DNA of 39,541 nucleotides from an uncultured Muribaculaceae bacterium (GTDB lineage: Bacteria > Bacteroidota > Bacteroidia > Bacteroidales > Muribaculaceae). The first letter of the stretch is position 1. Each line of letters starts with the position of its first letter. Under the pieces are notes generated by a model. It was not told the DNA's origin. It worked only from the letters and a program-made list of their open reading frames with translations, and made no database searches. Made by a program: the position numbers and the translations under genes. Location of the stretch: contig CAJUHX010000014.1 in assembly GCA_910586455.1 (NCBI GenBank), positions 1-39,541 on the forward strand, in the 5' to 3' direction. Of this stretch, positions 1-8,943 are shown piece by piece.

Positions 1-224
1 CCGGCAAAATTTCGGGCAAAGATATCTATTACGGCGGCAACAAGCAGTCGTACAGTTACACTTATGATAAACTTGGTCGTCTGACCGTAGCCGATTATAG
101 CGAACGCGAGAACCCCGATGCCGACTACAGCGCCGCCTACAGCTACGACCTCGAGGCCAACCCCATCCGAATAAAGCGTATGGGCCTGACCGACGTAGGC
201 ACTATCTTAATACCGGACGCATAA
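1..224 (+). pseudogene. RHS/YD-repeat protein, 3' fragment
   Basis: The frame that starts at base 3 encodes about 73 residues and is cut by the window edge. It holds YD-repeat signatures, SYTYDKLGRLTVADYSE and then AYSYDLEANPIRIKRMGL. This is the pattern of RHS wall or surface proteins, which normally go on through further repeats to a core domain and a variable toxin tip. Here the repeat breaks off after GLTDVGTI and a TAA follows within six codons. The +1 frame stays open for about 20 codons past that point, which suggests a frameshifted or truncated relic. It converges on rodA with only 33 bases between them. RHS membership is quite safe. Calling it broken is an inference, because the 5' part lies outside the window. 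Confidence 0.55.
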
Positions 225-257
225 AAGTAGATAGCGAAAACTGCGGAGTAGCAGTTG

Positions 258-1721
258 TCAGCGCCGCACAATCTTGCGGTTGGCGTCGATGCGCAGCAGT
301 ATGAACAGCAGTATGGTAAAGCCCCACAGCGATGAACCGCCGTAGCTGAAGAAAGGCAGTGGTATGCCTATGACAGGGCACAGGCCTATGACCATGCCTA
401 TATTGATACAGAAGTGGAATATCAGATACGATGCCACACAATAGGCGTATACTCGACCGAAGGTGGTTGGCTGGCGCTCGGCGAGCGTTATTATCCGCAG
501 TATCAGTATCAGAAACATCAAAGTCACTGCTAAAGCGCCTGCAAAACCTTCTTCCTCGCCTATGGTGCAGAATATGAAGTCGGTGTGTTGCTCGGGCACG
601 TATTTGAGCTTGGTCTGGGTGCCGTTGAGGAAGCCTTTGCCCCAGAAGCCGCCCGAGCCTATGGCTATCTTCGACTGGTTTACATTATAGCCGGCTCCGC
701 GCAGGTCCTCGACTATGCCCACGGCTACAAGCACACGCTGCTGCTGGTGGGGCTGCAGATAGTTGAAGGCTATATTCACCGAAAACATGAACACTACCGA
801 CAGCAGGCCTGTGGCGGTAGCGATGAACAGTTTGCGCCTGCGCAGGCGTATTGCCTCGAATGCCACGTAAAGGCATGCGGCTATTATGGCGCCAAGCATC
901 ACCGGCATGCCCGGAATATCAACATGGCAGAGTCCGAGTACTACCAGTACAATTGCCAGTGAGGCATAGCCGAGCACCAGGTTGCGTGTCACTGTGAGGT
1001 GTTTGTCGTAGATAAAGCTCATGGTTATGATTATAAGTGCAATCATAACCATTATGGCGAATTCGCCCGACGGAATGCCCATGATGCCGACATCGGTAAA
1101 TTTGACCACGACAACAAATATGACTACCGAAACCAAAGCGGCAAACAGCACCAGACCGCTCATGCCCTCGCGGTAGAGTACAAAGAACAAGGACATGAAT
1201 GTGAGTGCCGAGCCGGTTTCGTTCTGGTTCAGAATCAGCACTATTGGCAGTAGTATGATTACCAGGGCCTTGACATAGTTCGAAAATTTGGCGTTCAGTA
1301 TAAAATGGTAGCCGCTGAACAGTTTGGCCAATGCCAGTGCTGTGGCGAATTTGGCGAACTCAGCCGGCTGCAGGCTCATTGAACCGAACGAAATCCATGA
1401 TCGTGAGCCTTTTATGTCGTGTGCCACATATGGTGTTATAAGCAACAGCAGCATCACCACCACATATATCGGAAAGGCGTATGTTTCGTACATGCGGCTG
1501 TCGATGAGCAGAATTACGAGGCCTAACAGAAATGAAAGACCAATCCAGCGTACCTGCTTACCCGAAAATTCGTTGGCCGAGAACATATTTGCCTGGTCGA
1601 AGTCGTAGCTTGCAGCATAGATGCTCACCACTCCTGCCGCCACCATAAGCAGGTATAACAGAACTGTAATCCAGTCGATGTTGCGCAGTATCGACGCGCC
1701 GCTGTTTCTTTGCTGTATCAT
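258..1721 (-). CDS. rodA: Rod-shape SEDS glycosyltransferase RodA
   Basis: This 487-residue polytopic inner-membrane protein is the lipid II polymerase of the elongasome and pairs with the class B PBP encoded directly upstream. Family motifs are visible: PEQHTDFIFCTIGEEEG in the large extracellular loop region and GLCPVIGIPLPFFSYGGSS near the C-terminus, as in RodA/FtsW. About ten hydrophobic segments run from residue 16 to the end. The length suits Bacteroidetes RodA proteins, which are longer than the 370-residue E. coli one because of an inserted membrane region around residues 200-310. It begins with ATG 12 bases after the mrdA stop and is the last gene of the purH-mreBCD-mrdA-rodA set. 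RodA is preferred to FtsW because of this context. Confidence 0.95.
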   Translation of the reverse strand: MIQQRNSGASILRNIDWITVLLYLLMVAAGVVSIYAASYDFDQANMFSANEFSGKQVRWIGLSFLLGLVILLIDSRMYETYAFPIYVVVMLLLLITPYVAHDIKGSRSWISFGSMSLQPAEFAKFATALALAKLFSGYHFILNAKFSNYVKALVIILLPIVLILNQNETGSALTFMSLFFVLYREGMSGLVLFAALVSVVIFVVVVKFTDVGIMGIPSGEFAIMVMIALIIITMSFIYDKHLTVTRNLVLGYASLAIVLVVLGLCHVDIPGMPVMLGAIIAACLYVAFEAIRLRRRKLFIATATGLLSVVFMFSVNIAFNYLQPHQQQRVLVAVGIVEDLRGAGYNVNQSKIAIGSGGFWGKGFLNGTQTKLKYVPEQHTDFIFCTIGEEEGFAGALAVTLMFLILILRIITLAERQPTTFGRVYAYCVASYLIFHFCINIGMVIGLCPVIGIPLPFFSYGGSSLWGFTILLFILLRIDANRKIVRR

Positions 1722-1733
1722 GGTTGTCTGCTG

Positions 1734-3788
1734 TTATTTATTACTGACAGTGGATGTTGAATCCGGAGCGAAGACCGCACCGAGTCTGTCGGCCAGACCT
1801 GATGCGAGTTTCTGGGCGCTCAGCGATGCCTTTGGGCGGCTTGTTATTGATGAGTCCGGTTTCGATTGGGTTTTCTCGGCCTTTTTCTTACCGGGTTTTT
1901 TCTTAGCTTTGTCCGTGTCAGACTTAGCGGGCTTCGGTTTTGGCGGAGCATAATATACGCTCATGTTCATCATTTGCTCCTCCATGCCTTTTCGGGCCGG
2001 CGAAATGGTGCGGTTGAGATACTTTTCCATTACCAGCGAGCCGATAGGCACACCGTATGTGGCTCCCCAGCCGCCGCCTTCGATGTATGCGCAGACAGCA
2101 ATTTTTGGGTTTTCGTAAGGTGCGAAGCCCATGAAGGCCGAGTGGTCCTGGCCGTGGGGGTTTTGGGCTGTACCTGTCTTACCACACACCTCTATGCCCG
2201 GAATGGCTGCGCGGCGGCAGGTGCCGCCCAGCACGGCCATGTGCATGCCTTCGGCCACGTCGTTGTACCAGTGAGCGTCGACGGTGGGTATATGCTTCTC
2301 AATAAATTCGGCAGGCATCACTGTATCCTGTATGCTGCGCACAATGTGGGGCGTGATATAGTAGCCTCGGTTGGCTATGGTGGCCGAGAGGTTGGCTATC
2401 TGCAGCGGTGTGGACAAAATCTCGCCCTGGCCTATGGATACCGATATAATGGTATTGGCGCTCCAGTGGCCCTCGGAGTAGAAACGGTCGTAGAATTTGG
2501 CGTTTGGAATGAATCCTCGGCTTTCGCTGGGAAGGTCCACTCCCAGTTTGTAGCCGTAGCCCATCGACACCAGATGGTTCTTCCATATTTCGAAGGCGTT
2601 GGCCGACGAGCCGTATTTGCTCCGCTTGTCGATCATGGCTTTGAAGCCCCAGCAGAAGAAGGCGTTGCACGAGGTCTGCAGCGCCGGCTTAAGTGGCAGC
2701 GGCGAGCCGTGGGCATGGCAGCCTACACGCAGACCGCCGTTGATGTATCCATGATAGCAGGGGTAGGCTGTCTGAAGATTGATGATGCCTTCCTGCAGGA
2801 ATATCAGGCCCTGGGTGGGTTTGAAGGTCGAACCGGGGGGATAAGCGGCCATGAGGGCGCGGTCGAACAGCGGCACGGCGGGGTCTTTGGTGAGTTTGCT
2901 GTAGTTGGCGCCGCGCTGGCGTCCTACGAGCAGGCGCGGGTCGTAGGTCGGCGACGACACCATGCAGAGTATCTCGCCTGTAGCCGGTTCGATGGCCACC
3001 ACGGCTCCGCGTTTGCCAACCATAAGCGACTCGGCGTATTGCTGCAGTTTCACGTCGATGCTCAGGTAAAGGTCGCGTCCGCTTACAGCCTCTATGTCGC
3101 GGGCTCCGTTCTCGTAGCGGCCCTGAATGCGTCCGCGGGCATCGCGTATAAGTATTTCGGTTCCCTTTTCGCCGCGCAGATAGGCTTCGTAGCTTTTTTC
3201 CACGCCAAGGTCGCCGGTATAGTCGCCGGCGGCATAATATGGGTCGCGCTCTATGTCGGTGCGGTTCACCTCGCGGATGTTGCCAAGTATGTTGGCTCCG
3301 GTGGGGAAGGCGTACTGGCGCAGTATCCGTTTTTGTATAAAGAAGCCGGGAAAGCGGTAGAGCTTTTCCTGCAGTCGGCCATAGTCCTCCGACGACAACT
3401 GGGCTATAAGCCTCTGCGGCGTGTATGATGAATAGCCGGGATTGAGGCGTTTGTCGCGCATGTCGCTGAGGCGTTTCAGCAGCTGAGCTCTGGTCAGGTT
3501 CAGTGTCTGGCAGAAGTCAAGGGTATCGAATTCCTGCACGTCGCGCGGTATCAGCATCACGTCGTAAGCAGGCTGGTTGTATACCACAAGAGTGCTGTCG
3601 CGGTCGTAGATAAGGCCGCGCGAGGGGTACACCGTCTTTTTCAGGAAGGCGTTCGAATCGGCCGACTGCTTGTATGTGCTGTCGTGTATCTGCAGGTCGA
3701 AAAGGCGGAATATGAAAATAGCGGCGACTATGGCGACAAAGGCGCCGATTACATATTTTCTTTTTTCGAGATTATAGTTTTTTCTCAC
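1734..3788 (-). CDS. mrdA: Penicillin-binding protein 2, transpeptidase of the elongasome
   Basis: This 684-residue class B PBP cross-links the glycan strands made by RodA. An N-terminal anchor (residues 12-29) is followed by the pedestal domain and then the transpeptidase domain with S320-T-F-K323, the S373-C-N375 motif and K537-T-G-T540. The only plausible start is a GTG that lies 17 bases inside mreD, and no strong ribosome binding site is seen, so translation is probably coupled to mreD. From about residue 614 there is a Lys/Pro/Ser-rich tail of some 70 residues after the transpeptidase fold, with several KPKP and KKK clusters. The tail is outside the usual domain and would lie in the periplasm. 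The identity is very safe and the function of the tail is unknown. Confidence 0.96.
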   Translation of the reverse strand: MRKNYNLEKRKYVIGAFVAIVAAIFIFRLFDLQIHDSTYKQSADSNAFLKKTVYPSRGLIYDRDSTLVVYNQPAYDVMLIPRDVQEFDTLDFCQTLNLTRAQLLKRLSDMRDKRLNPGYSSYTPQRLIAQLSSEDYGRLQEKLYRFPGFFIQKRILRQYAFPTGANILGNIREVNRTDIERDPYYAAGDYTGDLGVEKSYEAYLRGEKGTEILIRDARGRIQGRYENGARDIEAVSGRDLYLSIDVKLQQYAESLMVGKRGAVVAIEPATGEILCMVSSPTYDPRLLVGRQRGANYSKLTKDPAVPLFDRALMAAYPPGSTFKPTQGLIFLQEGIINLQTAYPCYHGYINGGLRVGCHAHGSPLPLKPALQTSCNAFFCWGFKAMIDKRSKYGSSANAFEIWKNHLVSMGYGYKLGVDLPSESRGFIPNAKFYDRFYSEGHWSANTIISVSIGQGEILSTPLQIANLSATIANRGYYITPHIVRSIQDTVMPAEFIEKHIPTVDAHWYNDVAEGMHMAVLGGTCRRAAIPGIEVCGKTGTAQNPHGQDHSAFMGFAPYENPKIAVCAYIEGGGWGATYGVPIGSLVMEKYLNRTISPARKGMEEQMMNMSVYYAPPKPKPAKSDTDKAKKKPGKKKAEKTQSKPDSSITSRPKASLSAQKLASGLADRLGAVFAPDSTSTVSNK

Positions 3789-4299
3789 GTTGGCGTTGTC
3801 GTATCGACAGGCTGTCGATAGCGTATATAATTACGAATGTAAATATGGTGCTGCATACTATCCGCAGCAGCATCAGACTGAAGTTGTGAAACTGGAATGC
3901 CTCTATCGCGAATACCATAAAGCAATAGAGCAGTGTCATCGTAAGCAGATATTTCATGTATGGCGCATAGCCCATGGTACGCAGCGACGGACGCATGCCG
4001 GCCAGGTCGTCGTCGAAGCTCATATACAGATGGTACACAGGCTTGCGTGCGAAGGCCAGCAGGGTGCATGCCAGAGCGTTCACGCCCTGGGTGTCGCCGA
4101 ATATGTCCACGGCCAGGCCGGTGATGAAGGCCAGTGTGAGCGAGGTGTTGGTACCCAGCGTCACCGGCAGGCTTATTATCACGTATATGAACACCAGCGG
4201 CACTGCCACATTGAACAGTATCAGGTTGTTGAAGATTATGGCCTGGGCAGGTACAAGCAGCAATATCGACAACAGTATGTTCACCAGGGTCTTGCTCAT
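3772..4299 (-). CDS. mreD: Rod shape-determining membrane protein MreD
   Basis: A 175-residue hydrophobic protein with about five membrane segments, which fits the small, poorly conserved MreD family that links MreC and the PBP2/RodA synthase to MreB. The call rests mainly on size, topology and position between mreC and mrdA, as in other Bacteroidales. The segment LGTNTSLTLAFITGLAVDIFGD resembles the conserved GL..D..... stretch of the family. Its ATG overlaps the mreC stop by four bases and its own stop lies inside mrdA, so the three genes look translationally coupled. The C-terminus is short and basic (RQRQREKKL). Confidence 0.9.
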   Translation of the reverse strand: MSKTLVNILLSILLLVPAQAIIFNNLILFNVAVPLVFIYVIISLPVTLGTNTSLTLAFITGLAVDIFGDTQGVNALACTLLAFARKPVYHLYMSFDDDLAGMRPSLRTMGYAPYMKYLLTMTLLYCFMVFAIEAFQFHNFSLMLLRIVCSTIFTFVIIYAIDSLSIRQRQREKKL

Positions 4300-5171
4300 T
4301 GTTTGAACGGGTTCTTGATGTTTTCTTCTTCCTCTTTCTCGCCGGCCTCAAGAGTCTTGAGTTCGGGGCGGTAGTTGTTCACAACCACCTGCACATTGCT
4401 CAGTGTGGTAAAGTCGGCAAAGAGTTTTATCTTGAGAGTGAAGAAGTTTTCTTTGCGGTTTCGGTTGTCGCTGATTACGCGACCCACAGGTATGCCGGGC
4501 GGGAATACGGCTGAGTAGCCGCTGGTCACCACCGTGTCGCCTTTGTGGTATATGGTGTGTCGCGGCAGTTCCTCCAGCAGCGCCACAGTGGGGTCGGAAC
4601 CGTTCCATACCAGCGAGCCGAAGCCGTCGCTGTTCTTCACCTTGCACGAAAGGCGGAAGTTGGGGTTGAGCAGCGATATCACGCGGGCCGTGTGCGGGCC
4701 TACGTTGCTTACAATGCCTACCACGCCGTTCTGGTCAATCACGCCCCACTCGGGCTTCAGGCCGTCGTTACTGCCTTTATTGATGGTGATGTAGTTGTAA
4801 GGCTTCGACACCGAGTTGTTTATCACGTGAGCTACAATAAACTCAAAGTGCTGCATGGTGGAGTCGACTTTCATGGTATCGGTGAAGTTCTTCTCCTGCA
4901 GTATGTCGAGCTGTTCGCGCAGGTTCACTACCTCCTGCTGCAGCGCGGCGTTGCGGGCGTTGAGGTCGGCATTGATTTCGCGCAGGTTGAAGTAGGAGGT
5001 GATTTCGTTGCTCAGGCTGTATGTGCCCGATGCCACGGCGTTGGCCGAGGTCAGATACACATGGTGCTGGTAGGGGTTATGCTTGAACAACAGCATGCAG
5101 CTGATCACCACATAGATGATGAACAGAAACCACTTGCTGTTGTTCCGGAAAAATGCAATAAGTTCGTTCAC
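4296..5171 (-). CDS. mreC: Rod shape-determining protein MreC
   Basis: A 291-residue bitopic protein of the elongasome that activates PBP2. It has a single N-terminal membrane segment (residues 13-29), a coiled coil at about residues 65-97 (LREINADLNARNAALQQEV) and a beta-rich periplasmic domain with the family-type stretch INKGSNDGLKPEWGVIDQNG. The acidic C-terminal tail EAGEKEEEENIKNPFKQ is likely disordered. The start is GTG, six bases after the mreB stop. The stop overlaps the mreD ATG by four bases. Nothing is missing compared with the family. Confidence 0.95.
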   Translation of the reverse strand: MNELIAFFRNNSKWFLFIIYVVISCMLLFKHNPYQHHVYLTSANAVASGTYSLSNEITSYFNLREINADLNARNAALQQEVVNLREQLDILQEKNFTDTMKVDSTMQHFEFIVAHVINNSVSKPYNYITINKGSNDGLKPEWGVIDQNGVVGIVSNVGPHTARVISLLNPNFRLSCKVKNSDGFGSLVWNGSDPTVALLEELPRHTIYHKGDTVVTSGYSAVFPPGIPVGRVISDNRNRKENFFTLKIKLFADFTTLSNVQVVVNNYRPELKTLEAGEKEEEENIKNPFKQ

Positions 5172-5177
5172 GTTCTC

Positions 5178-6197
5178 TTATCGGATGAGGAACGAGAATT
5201 TGTCGATATTCTTCAGTGCCACGCCGGTGCCTTTGGCCACAGCCAGCAGTGGGTCTTCGGCAATATGGAACTGTATGCCTATTTTGTCGGTCAGACGTTT
5301 GTCAAGACCGCGCAGCATGGCGCCGCCGCCGGCCAGATAGATACCGTTGCGTACAATGTCGGCATAGAGTTCGGGCGGTGTCTGCTCAAGCGCACCGAGT
5401 ACGGCAGCCTCGATTTTGGAGATGGTCTTTTCTATGCAGTGGCTGATTTCCTGGTAGCTCACGGGCACTTCCATAGGCAGGGCAGTCATTACGTTGGGGC
5501 CGTGTACTATGTAGTCCTCGGGCGGATTGTCGAGTTCGGTCAGGGCCGATCCTACGTGCATTTTAATCTGCTCGGCGGTGCGTACGCCCACTTTCACGTT
5601 GTGTGCGCGACGCATGTGGTTCTGGATGTCCTCGGTGAGGTCGTCGCCGGCAATCTGTATGCTCTTGTTGCTGACGATACCGCCCAGCGATATCACGGCG
5701 ATTTCGGTGGTACCGCCGCCTATGTCCACAATCATATTGCCTTCGGGGGCTTCAACGTCAAGGCCGATACCCAAGGCCGCCGCCATGGGTTCGTAAATCA
5801 TGTACACGTCGCGACCGTCGGCATGCTCCGACGAGTCGCGCACGGCGCGGATTTCCACTTCGGTCGAGCCGGAAGGTATGCCTACAACCATACGCAGCGA
5901 GGGCGAGAACCAGTTGCTCTTGCTGCTGGCCTTCTTCACCAGGCCGCGAATCATAAGTTCGGCGGCGTTGAAGTCGGCAATTACACCTTTGCGCAACGGA
6001 CGCACGGTGCGGATGCGCGGATGGCTTTTGCCTTCCATAAGGTGGGCTTCGTTGCCTACGGCTATGAGTTTGTCGGTGCGGTTGTCGAGGGCCACAATCG
6101 ACGGCTCGTTGATTACAATCTTGTCGTTATGGATTATTATCGTGTTGGCTGTGCCAAGGTCGATAGCGATTTCTTTTGTAAGCGAAAACAGCTTCAT
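5178..6197 (-). CDS. mreB: Actin-like cell-shape protein MreB
   Basis: A 339-residue bacterial actin that forms membrane-bound filaments directing lateral wall synthesis. ATP-binding motifs are clear: phosphate-1 loop IDLGTANTIII near residue 15, phosphate-2 loop VDIGGGTTEIAVISLGG near residue 157, and the adenosine motif LAGGGAMLRGLDKRL near residue 290. The N-terminal MKLFSLTKEIAIDLG has the usual hydrophobic start used for membrane contact. ATG start. It lies 27 bases downstream of purH and six bases upstream of mreC. Having purH ahead of mreB is a known Bacteroidales arrangement and may place shape genes under growth-linked purine transcription; that last point is inference. Confidence 0.97.
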   Translation of the reverse strand: MKLFSLTKEIAIDLGTANTIIIHNDKIVINEPSIVALDNRTDKLIAVGNEAHLMEGKSHPRIRTVRPLRKGVIADFNAAELMIRGLVKKASSKSNWFSPSLRMVVGIPSGSTEVEIRAVRDSSEHADGRDVYMIYEPMAAALGIGLDVEAPEGNMIVDIGGGTTEIAVISLGGIVSNKSIQIAGDDLTEDIQNHMRRAHNVKVGVRTAEQIKMHVGSALTELDNPPEDYIVHGPNVMTALPMEVPVSYQEISHCIEKTISKIEAAVLGALEQTPPELYADIVRNGIYLAGGGAMLRGLDKRLTDKIGIQFHIAEDPLLAVAKGTGVALKNIDKFSFLIR

Positions 6198-6224
6198 TTT
6201 TTCTGGGTGGTGGAGAAGAGTGAA

Positions 6225-7766
6225 TTAGTGTTTGAAGTGGCGGAAACCGGTCATCACCATGGTCATGCCGTTCTTCCGGCAATATTCCACTGAGTCGGTG
6301 TCGCGGATTGAGCCGCCTGGCTGGATTACATAGTCGATGCCCTCGGCATGTGCTATCTCCACACAGTCGGCAAAGGGGAAGAAGGCGTCGGAAGCCATAA
6401 TTGCGCCCTTGAGGTCGAAATTAAAGCTCTTGGCCTTCTCAATGGCGTGGCGCAGAGCGTCGACACGCGAAGTCTGACCTACGCCCGAGGCGATAAGCTG
6501 TCCGTTGCGTGCCAGCACAATAGCGTTGCTTTTGGAGTGCTTTACAATTTTATTGGCGAAAATCATGTCTTCGGCCAGTTCGGGCGAGAGGTTGTCGCCG
6601 GCCACAAGCTTGAGGTTATCGGCTGTTTCAACCTTGGTGTCGCGCTGCTGACGCAGGGCACCGTTGAGCAGAGTGCGCACGGTGTACTTGCTGGCGGCTT
6701 CGCAGAGCTGCACCAGTATGATGCGGTTCTTTTTTTGGCGGAGTATGGCCAGTGCGTCGTCGGTATATGCCGGAGCTATGATTACCTCGAAGAAAATCTT
6801 GCCGATTTCTGCGGCTGCGGTAGCGTCGACTTCTGTGTTGGTGATTATCACGCCGCCGAATGCCGATACAGGGTCGCCGGCCAGAGCGTCGGTCCAGGCC
6901 TGGGCCAGAGTGCCGCGTGTGGCCAGACCGCAGGCGTTGTTGTGCTTAAGTATGGCTACAGTGGGTTTGGCGGCGTCAAATTCGGCTATGAGCGAGGTGG
7001 CGGCGTCAATGTCCAGCAGGTTGTTGTATGAGATTTCCTTGCCATGCAGCTGAGTGAACATTTCATCGAATTTGCCGAAGAATGTGCCTGCCTGGTGGGG
7101 ATTCTCGCCATAGCGCAGGCTCATAGAGCCGTCAATGGTCAGACGCAGGGCGCTTTTGTGCTTCTCGGCAGCAGGCTGGTCGAAATAGTTGAATATGGCG
7201 CTGTCGTAAGCCGACGATACTCCAAAGGCTTCCTTGGCCAGGAAGCGGCGTTCGTCGAGGGTGGTGGCGGCTCCGTGTTCGCTAATCATGCCTGCGAGAG
7301 CGGCGTATTGGGCTTTCGATGCCACTATGGCCACGTCGTTGAAGTTTTTGGCAGCGGCGCGGATGAGCGATATGCCGCCTATGTCTATTTTTTCTATGAT
7401 GTCGGCTTCGGGAGCGCCCGATGCCACAGTTGCTTCAAAAGGATAGAGGTCGACGATTACCAGATCGATGGCCGGAATCTCATATTCGCGGCACTGGGCA
7501 ACGTCGTTTTCATTGTCGCGGCGGTTGAGAATACCGCCGAAGACTTTAGGATGAAGAGTCTTGACACGACCGCCCAGAATCGAGGGGTAACCAGTAAGGT
7601 CTTCGACCGCTTCACATTCATAGCCAAGCGATTCTATAAACGAACGTGTACCGCCGGTCGACAGGAATTTTACGCCGTCGTCGTGCAGTTTCTTAAGGAT
7701 TTCATCGAGTCCGTCTTTGTGGAAAACCGACACCAGGGCGGTGCGGATTTTTTTGAGTTCTGACAT
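6225..7766 (-). CDS. purH: Bifunctional AICAR transformylase/IMP cyclohydrolase
   Basis: This 513-residue enzyme carries out the last two steps of de novo IMP synthesis. AICAR is formylated with 10-formyl-THF and FAICAR is then closed to IMP. The N-terminal MGS-type cyclohydrolase domain (about residues 1-190) shows STGGTRSFIESLGYECEAV and GGRVKTLHPKVFGGIL. The C-terminal AICARFT domain shows SLRYGENPHQAG, the catalytic KHNNACG loop, SDAFFPFAD and the terminal GFRHFKH. The length is normal. ATG start, with a good -7 element upstream at 7795-7802. It is the first gene of the run that goes on into mreB. Confidence 0.97.
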   Translation of the reverse strand: MSELKKIRTALVSVFHKDGLDEILKKLHDDGVKFLSTGGTRSFIESLGYECEAVEDLTGYPSILGGRVKTLHPKVFGGILNRRDNENDVAQCREYEIPAIDLVIVDLYPFEATVASGAPEADIIEKIDIGGISLIRAAAKNFNDVAIVASKAQYAALAGMISEHGAATTLDERRFLAKEAFGVSSAYDSAIFNYFDQPAAEKHKSALRLTIDGSMSLRYGENPHQAGTFFGKFDEMFTQLHGKEISYNNLLDIDAATSLIAEFDAAKPTVAILKHNNACGLATRGTLAQAWTDALAGDPVSAFGGVIITNTEVDATAAAEIGKIFFEVIIAPAYTDDALAILRQKKNRIILVQLCEAASKYTVRTLLNGALRQQRDTKVETADNLKLVAGDNLSPELAEDMIFANKIVKHSKSNAIVLARNGQLIASGVGQTSRVDALRHAIEKAKSFNFDLKGAIMASDAFFPFADCVEIAHAEGIDYVIQPGGSIRDTDSVEYCRKNGMTMVMTGFRHFKH

Positions 7767-7794
7767 AATAATCTTGTGTATAGCTTTCAGCGTG

Positions 7795-7802
7795 CAAATT
7801 TA
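7795..7802 (-). promoter_or_regulatory. -7 element of the purH-mre operon
   Basis: On the minus strand this reads TAAATTTG, an exact match to the Bacteroidetes -7 consensus TAnnTTTG. It lies 28 bases upstream of the purH ATG. No TTTG at the ideal 19-21 base spacing is seen; a TTG occurs about 25 bases upstream. Confidence 0.5.
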
Positions 7803-7917
7803 CAAAAATTTCCGTACTCCGCTTGTACAACAAGGCCACGAATTTCAAAAAAAATATGTAAAATTTTGTGTAATCGGCAAAACTGCTGTTTTTTCTTTGC
7901 TTAGGCGGTATACTACA

Positions 7918-7951
7918 ACAGGCGGGGCGCGAAAAGCGCAACCCCGCCTGT
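7918..7951 (-). terminator. Terminator after the nucleoside phosphorylase gene
   Basis: A 10-bp GC-rich stem, ACAGGCGGGG against CCCCGCCTGT, with an inner CGC/GCG helix closed by GAAAA. It lies 19 bases beyond the udp stop. The T-rich run (GTATTTTAT) is on the plus-strand side, so minus-strand termination would rely on stem strength. The rest of the 204-base gap up to purH is AT-rich and shows only the purH promoter. Confidence 0.6.
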
Positions 7952-7970
7952 GTATTTTATATCAGCGCTA

Positions 7971-8861
7971 TCAGATGCGGTCGAGTACGGTGCCTATGAG
8001 GTCGCGGATGCCCTGCTTGTAGTTGGGATTGGCCTCGGTGTTGAAGCGGTTGGCTATGATGCTGCATACTGTCATGGCTTTGTGGCCCATCAGTTTGCCA
8101 AGTCCCTGCAGTGGGGCGGACTCCATCTCGTAATTGGTTATTTTACGGCCTTTGTATTCAAAAGCCTCGATGCGGTGATTGAGGTCGGGGTTGGCCAGTG
8201 GCAGGCGCAGTTCGCGGCCTTGAGGACCATAGAAACCTACCGCCGAGATTGTATTGCCGCGCACCATATCACTGCCGCCGATGCGGGCTACCAGTTCGGG
8301 GTCGGCATCCACAATGTAAGGTTTGGCCCATAGCGGATTCCAGCCGGTATGGCGGCAGAGTTCGTGTTCGAAGTCGAGGTCGGCCACCGAGTCGCGTCCG
8401 GCATAGTAATTGAGTACACCGTCGAAGCCTATCGACTTTTCGGCTATTACCGGGGTGCCGAGCGAGAGTTCGGGCTGGAGTGCCCCCGAAGTGCCTATAC
8501 GCACCAGAGTGAGCGAACGCATTTTGTCGCGTACCTCGCGGGTGTCGAAGTCGATGTTAGCCAGGGCGTCGAGCTCGTTGATTACAATGTCGATATTGTC
8601 CGGGCCGATACCGTGGCTGAGGCACATTATGGGCTTGCCGTCATATGTGCCGCCTATGGTGTGGAATTCGCGCGACGATACTTCGAAGTCCTTGGTGTCG
8701 AAGAAGTCGGCCACCATATCCACGCGAGCAGGGTCGCCTACCAGTATCACACGGTCGGTAAGCTGTTCGGGCAGCAGGTGGAGGTGGAATATACTGCCGT
8801 CGGGGTTGATTATCATTTCCGATTCCGGAATAACTTTTTTGAATTTGGGTTCGTTGCTCAT
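7971..8861 (-). CDS. udp: Nucleoside phosphorylase, uridine phosphorylase-like
   Basis: A 296-residue enzyme of the NP-I family, which cleaves a nucleoside with phosphate to free base and (deoxy)ribose-1-phosphate in the cytoplasm. The phosphate-binding GDPARVDMVADFF is near residue 41, followed by a central SLTVRIGTSG-type stretch (SLTLVRIGTSGALQPEL) and the ribose-binding YEMESAPLQGLGKLMGHKA near residue 245. The whole-length pattern is closest to the uridine phosphorylase branch common in Bacteroidales, but the base specificity cannot be read from the sequence. ATG start. It is 82 bases downstream of dprA, with a strong hairpin after its stop, so it may be transcribed with dprA or alone. 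Confidence 0.85.
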   Translation of the reverse strand: MSNEPKFKKVIPESEMIINPDGSIFHLHLLPEQLTDRVILVGDPARVDMVADFFDTKDFEVSSREFHTIGGTYDGKPIMCLSHGIGPDNIDIVINELDALANIDFDTREVRDKMRSLTLVRIGTSGALQPELSLGTPVIAEKSIGFDGVLNYYAGRDSVADLDFEHELCRHTGWNPLWAKPYIVDADPELVARIGGSDMVRGNTISAVGFYGPQGRELRLPLANPDLNHRIEAFEYKGRKITNYEMESAPLQGLGKLMGHKAMTVCSIIANRFNTEANPNYKQGIRDLIGTVLDRI

Positions 8862-8943
8862 GGAGTGTATTCTGACAATGTTAAATTTTTGCTTTCAGAT
8901 ATTTCATTTTATTTATAACGGAAGCGGGGGCTTCTGTGTTTTG

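Noticed and set aside
1866..3428. A 520-codon plus-strand open frame across mrdA
   Set aside because: Antisense shadow; the PBP2 motifs are on the other strand.
4545..6293. A 582-codon plus-strand open frame across mreC and mreB
   Set aside because: It is antisense to two clear genes with full motifs; its protein is low in complexity and matches no family pattern. GC-rich codon use opens such frames.
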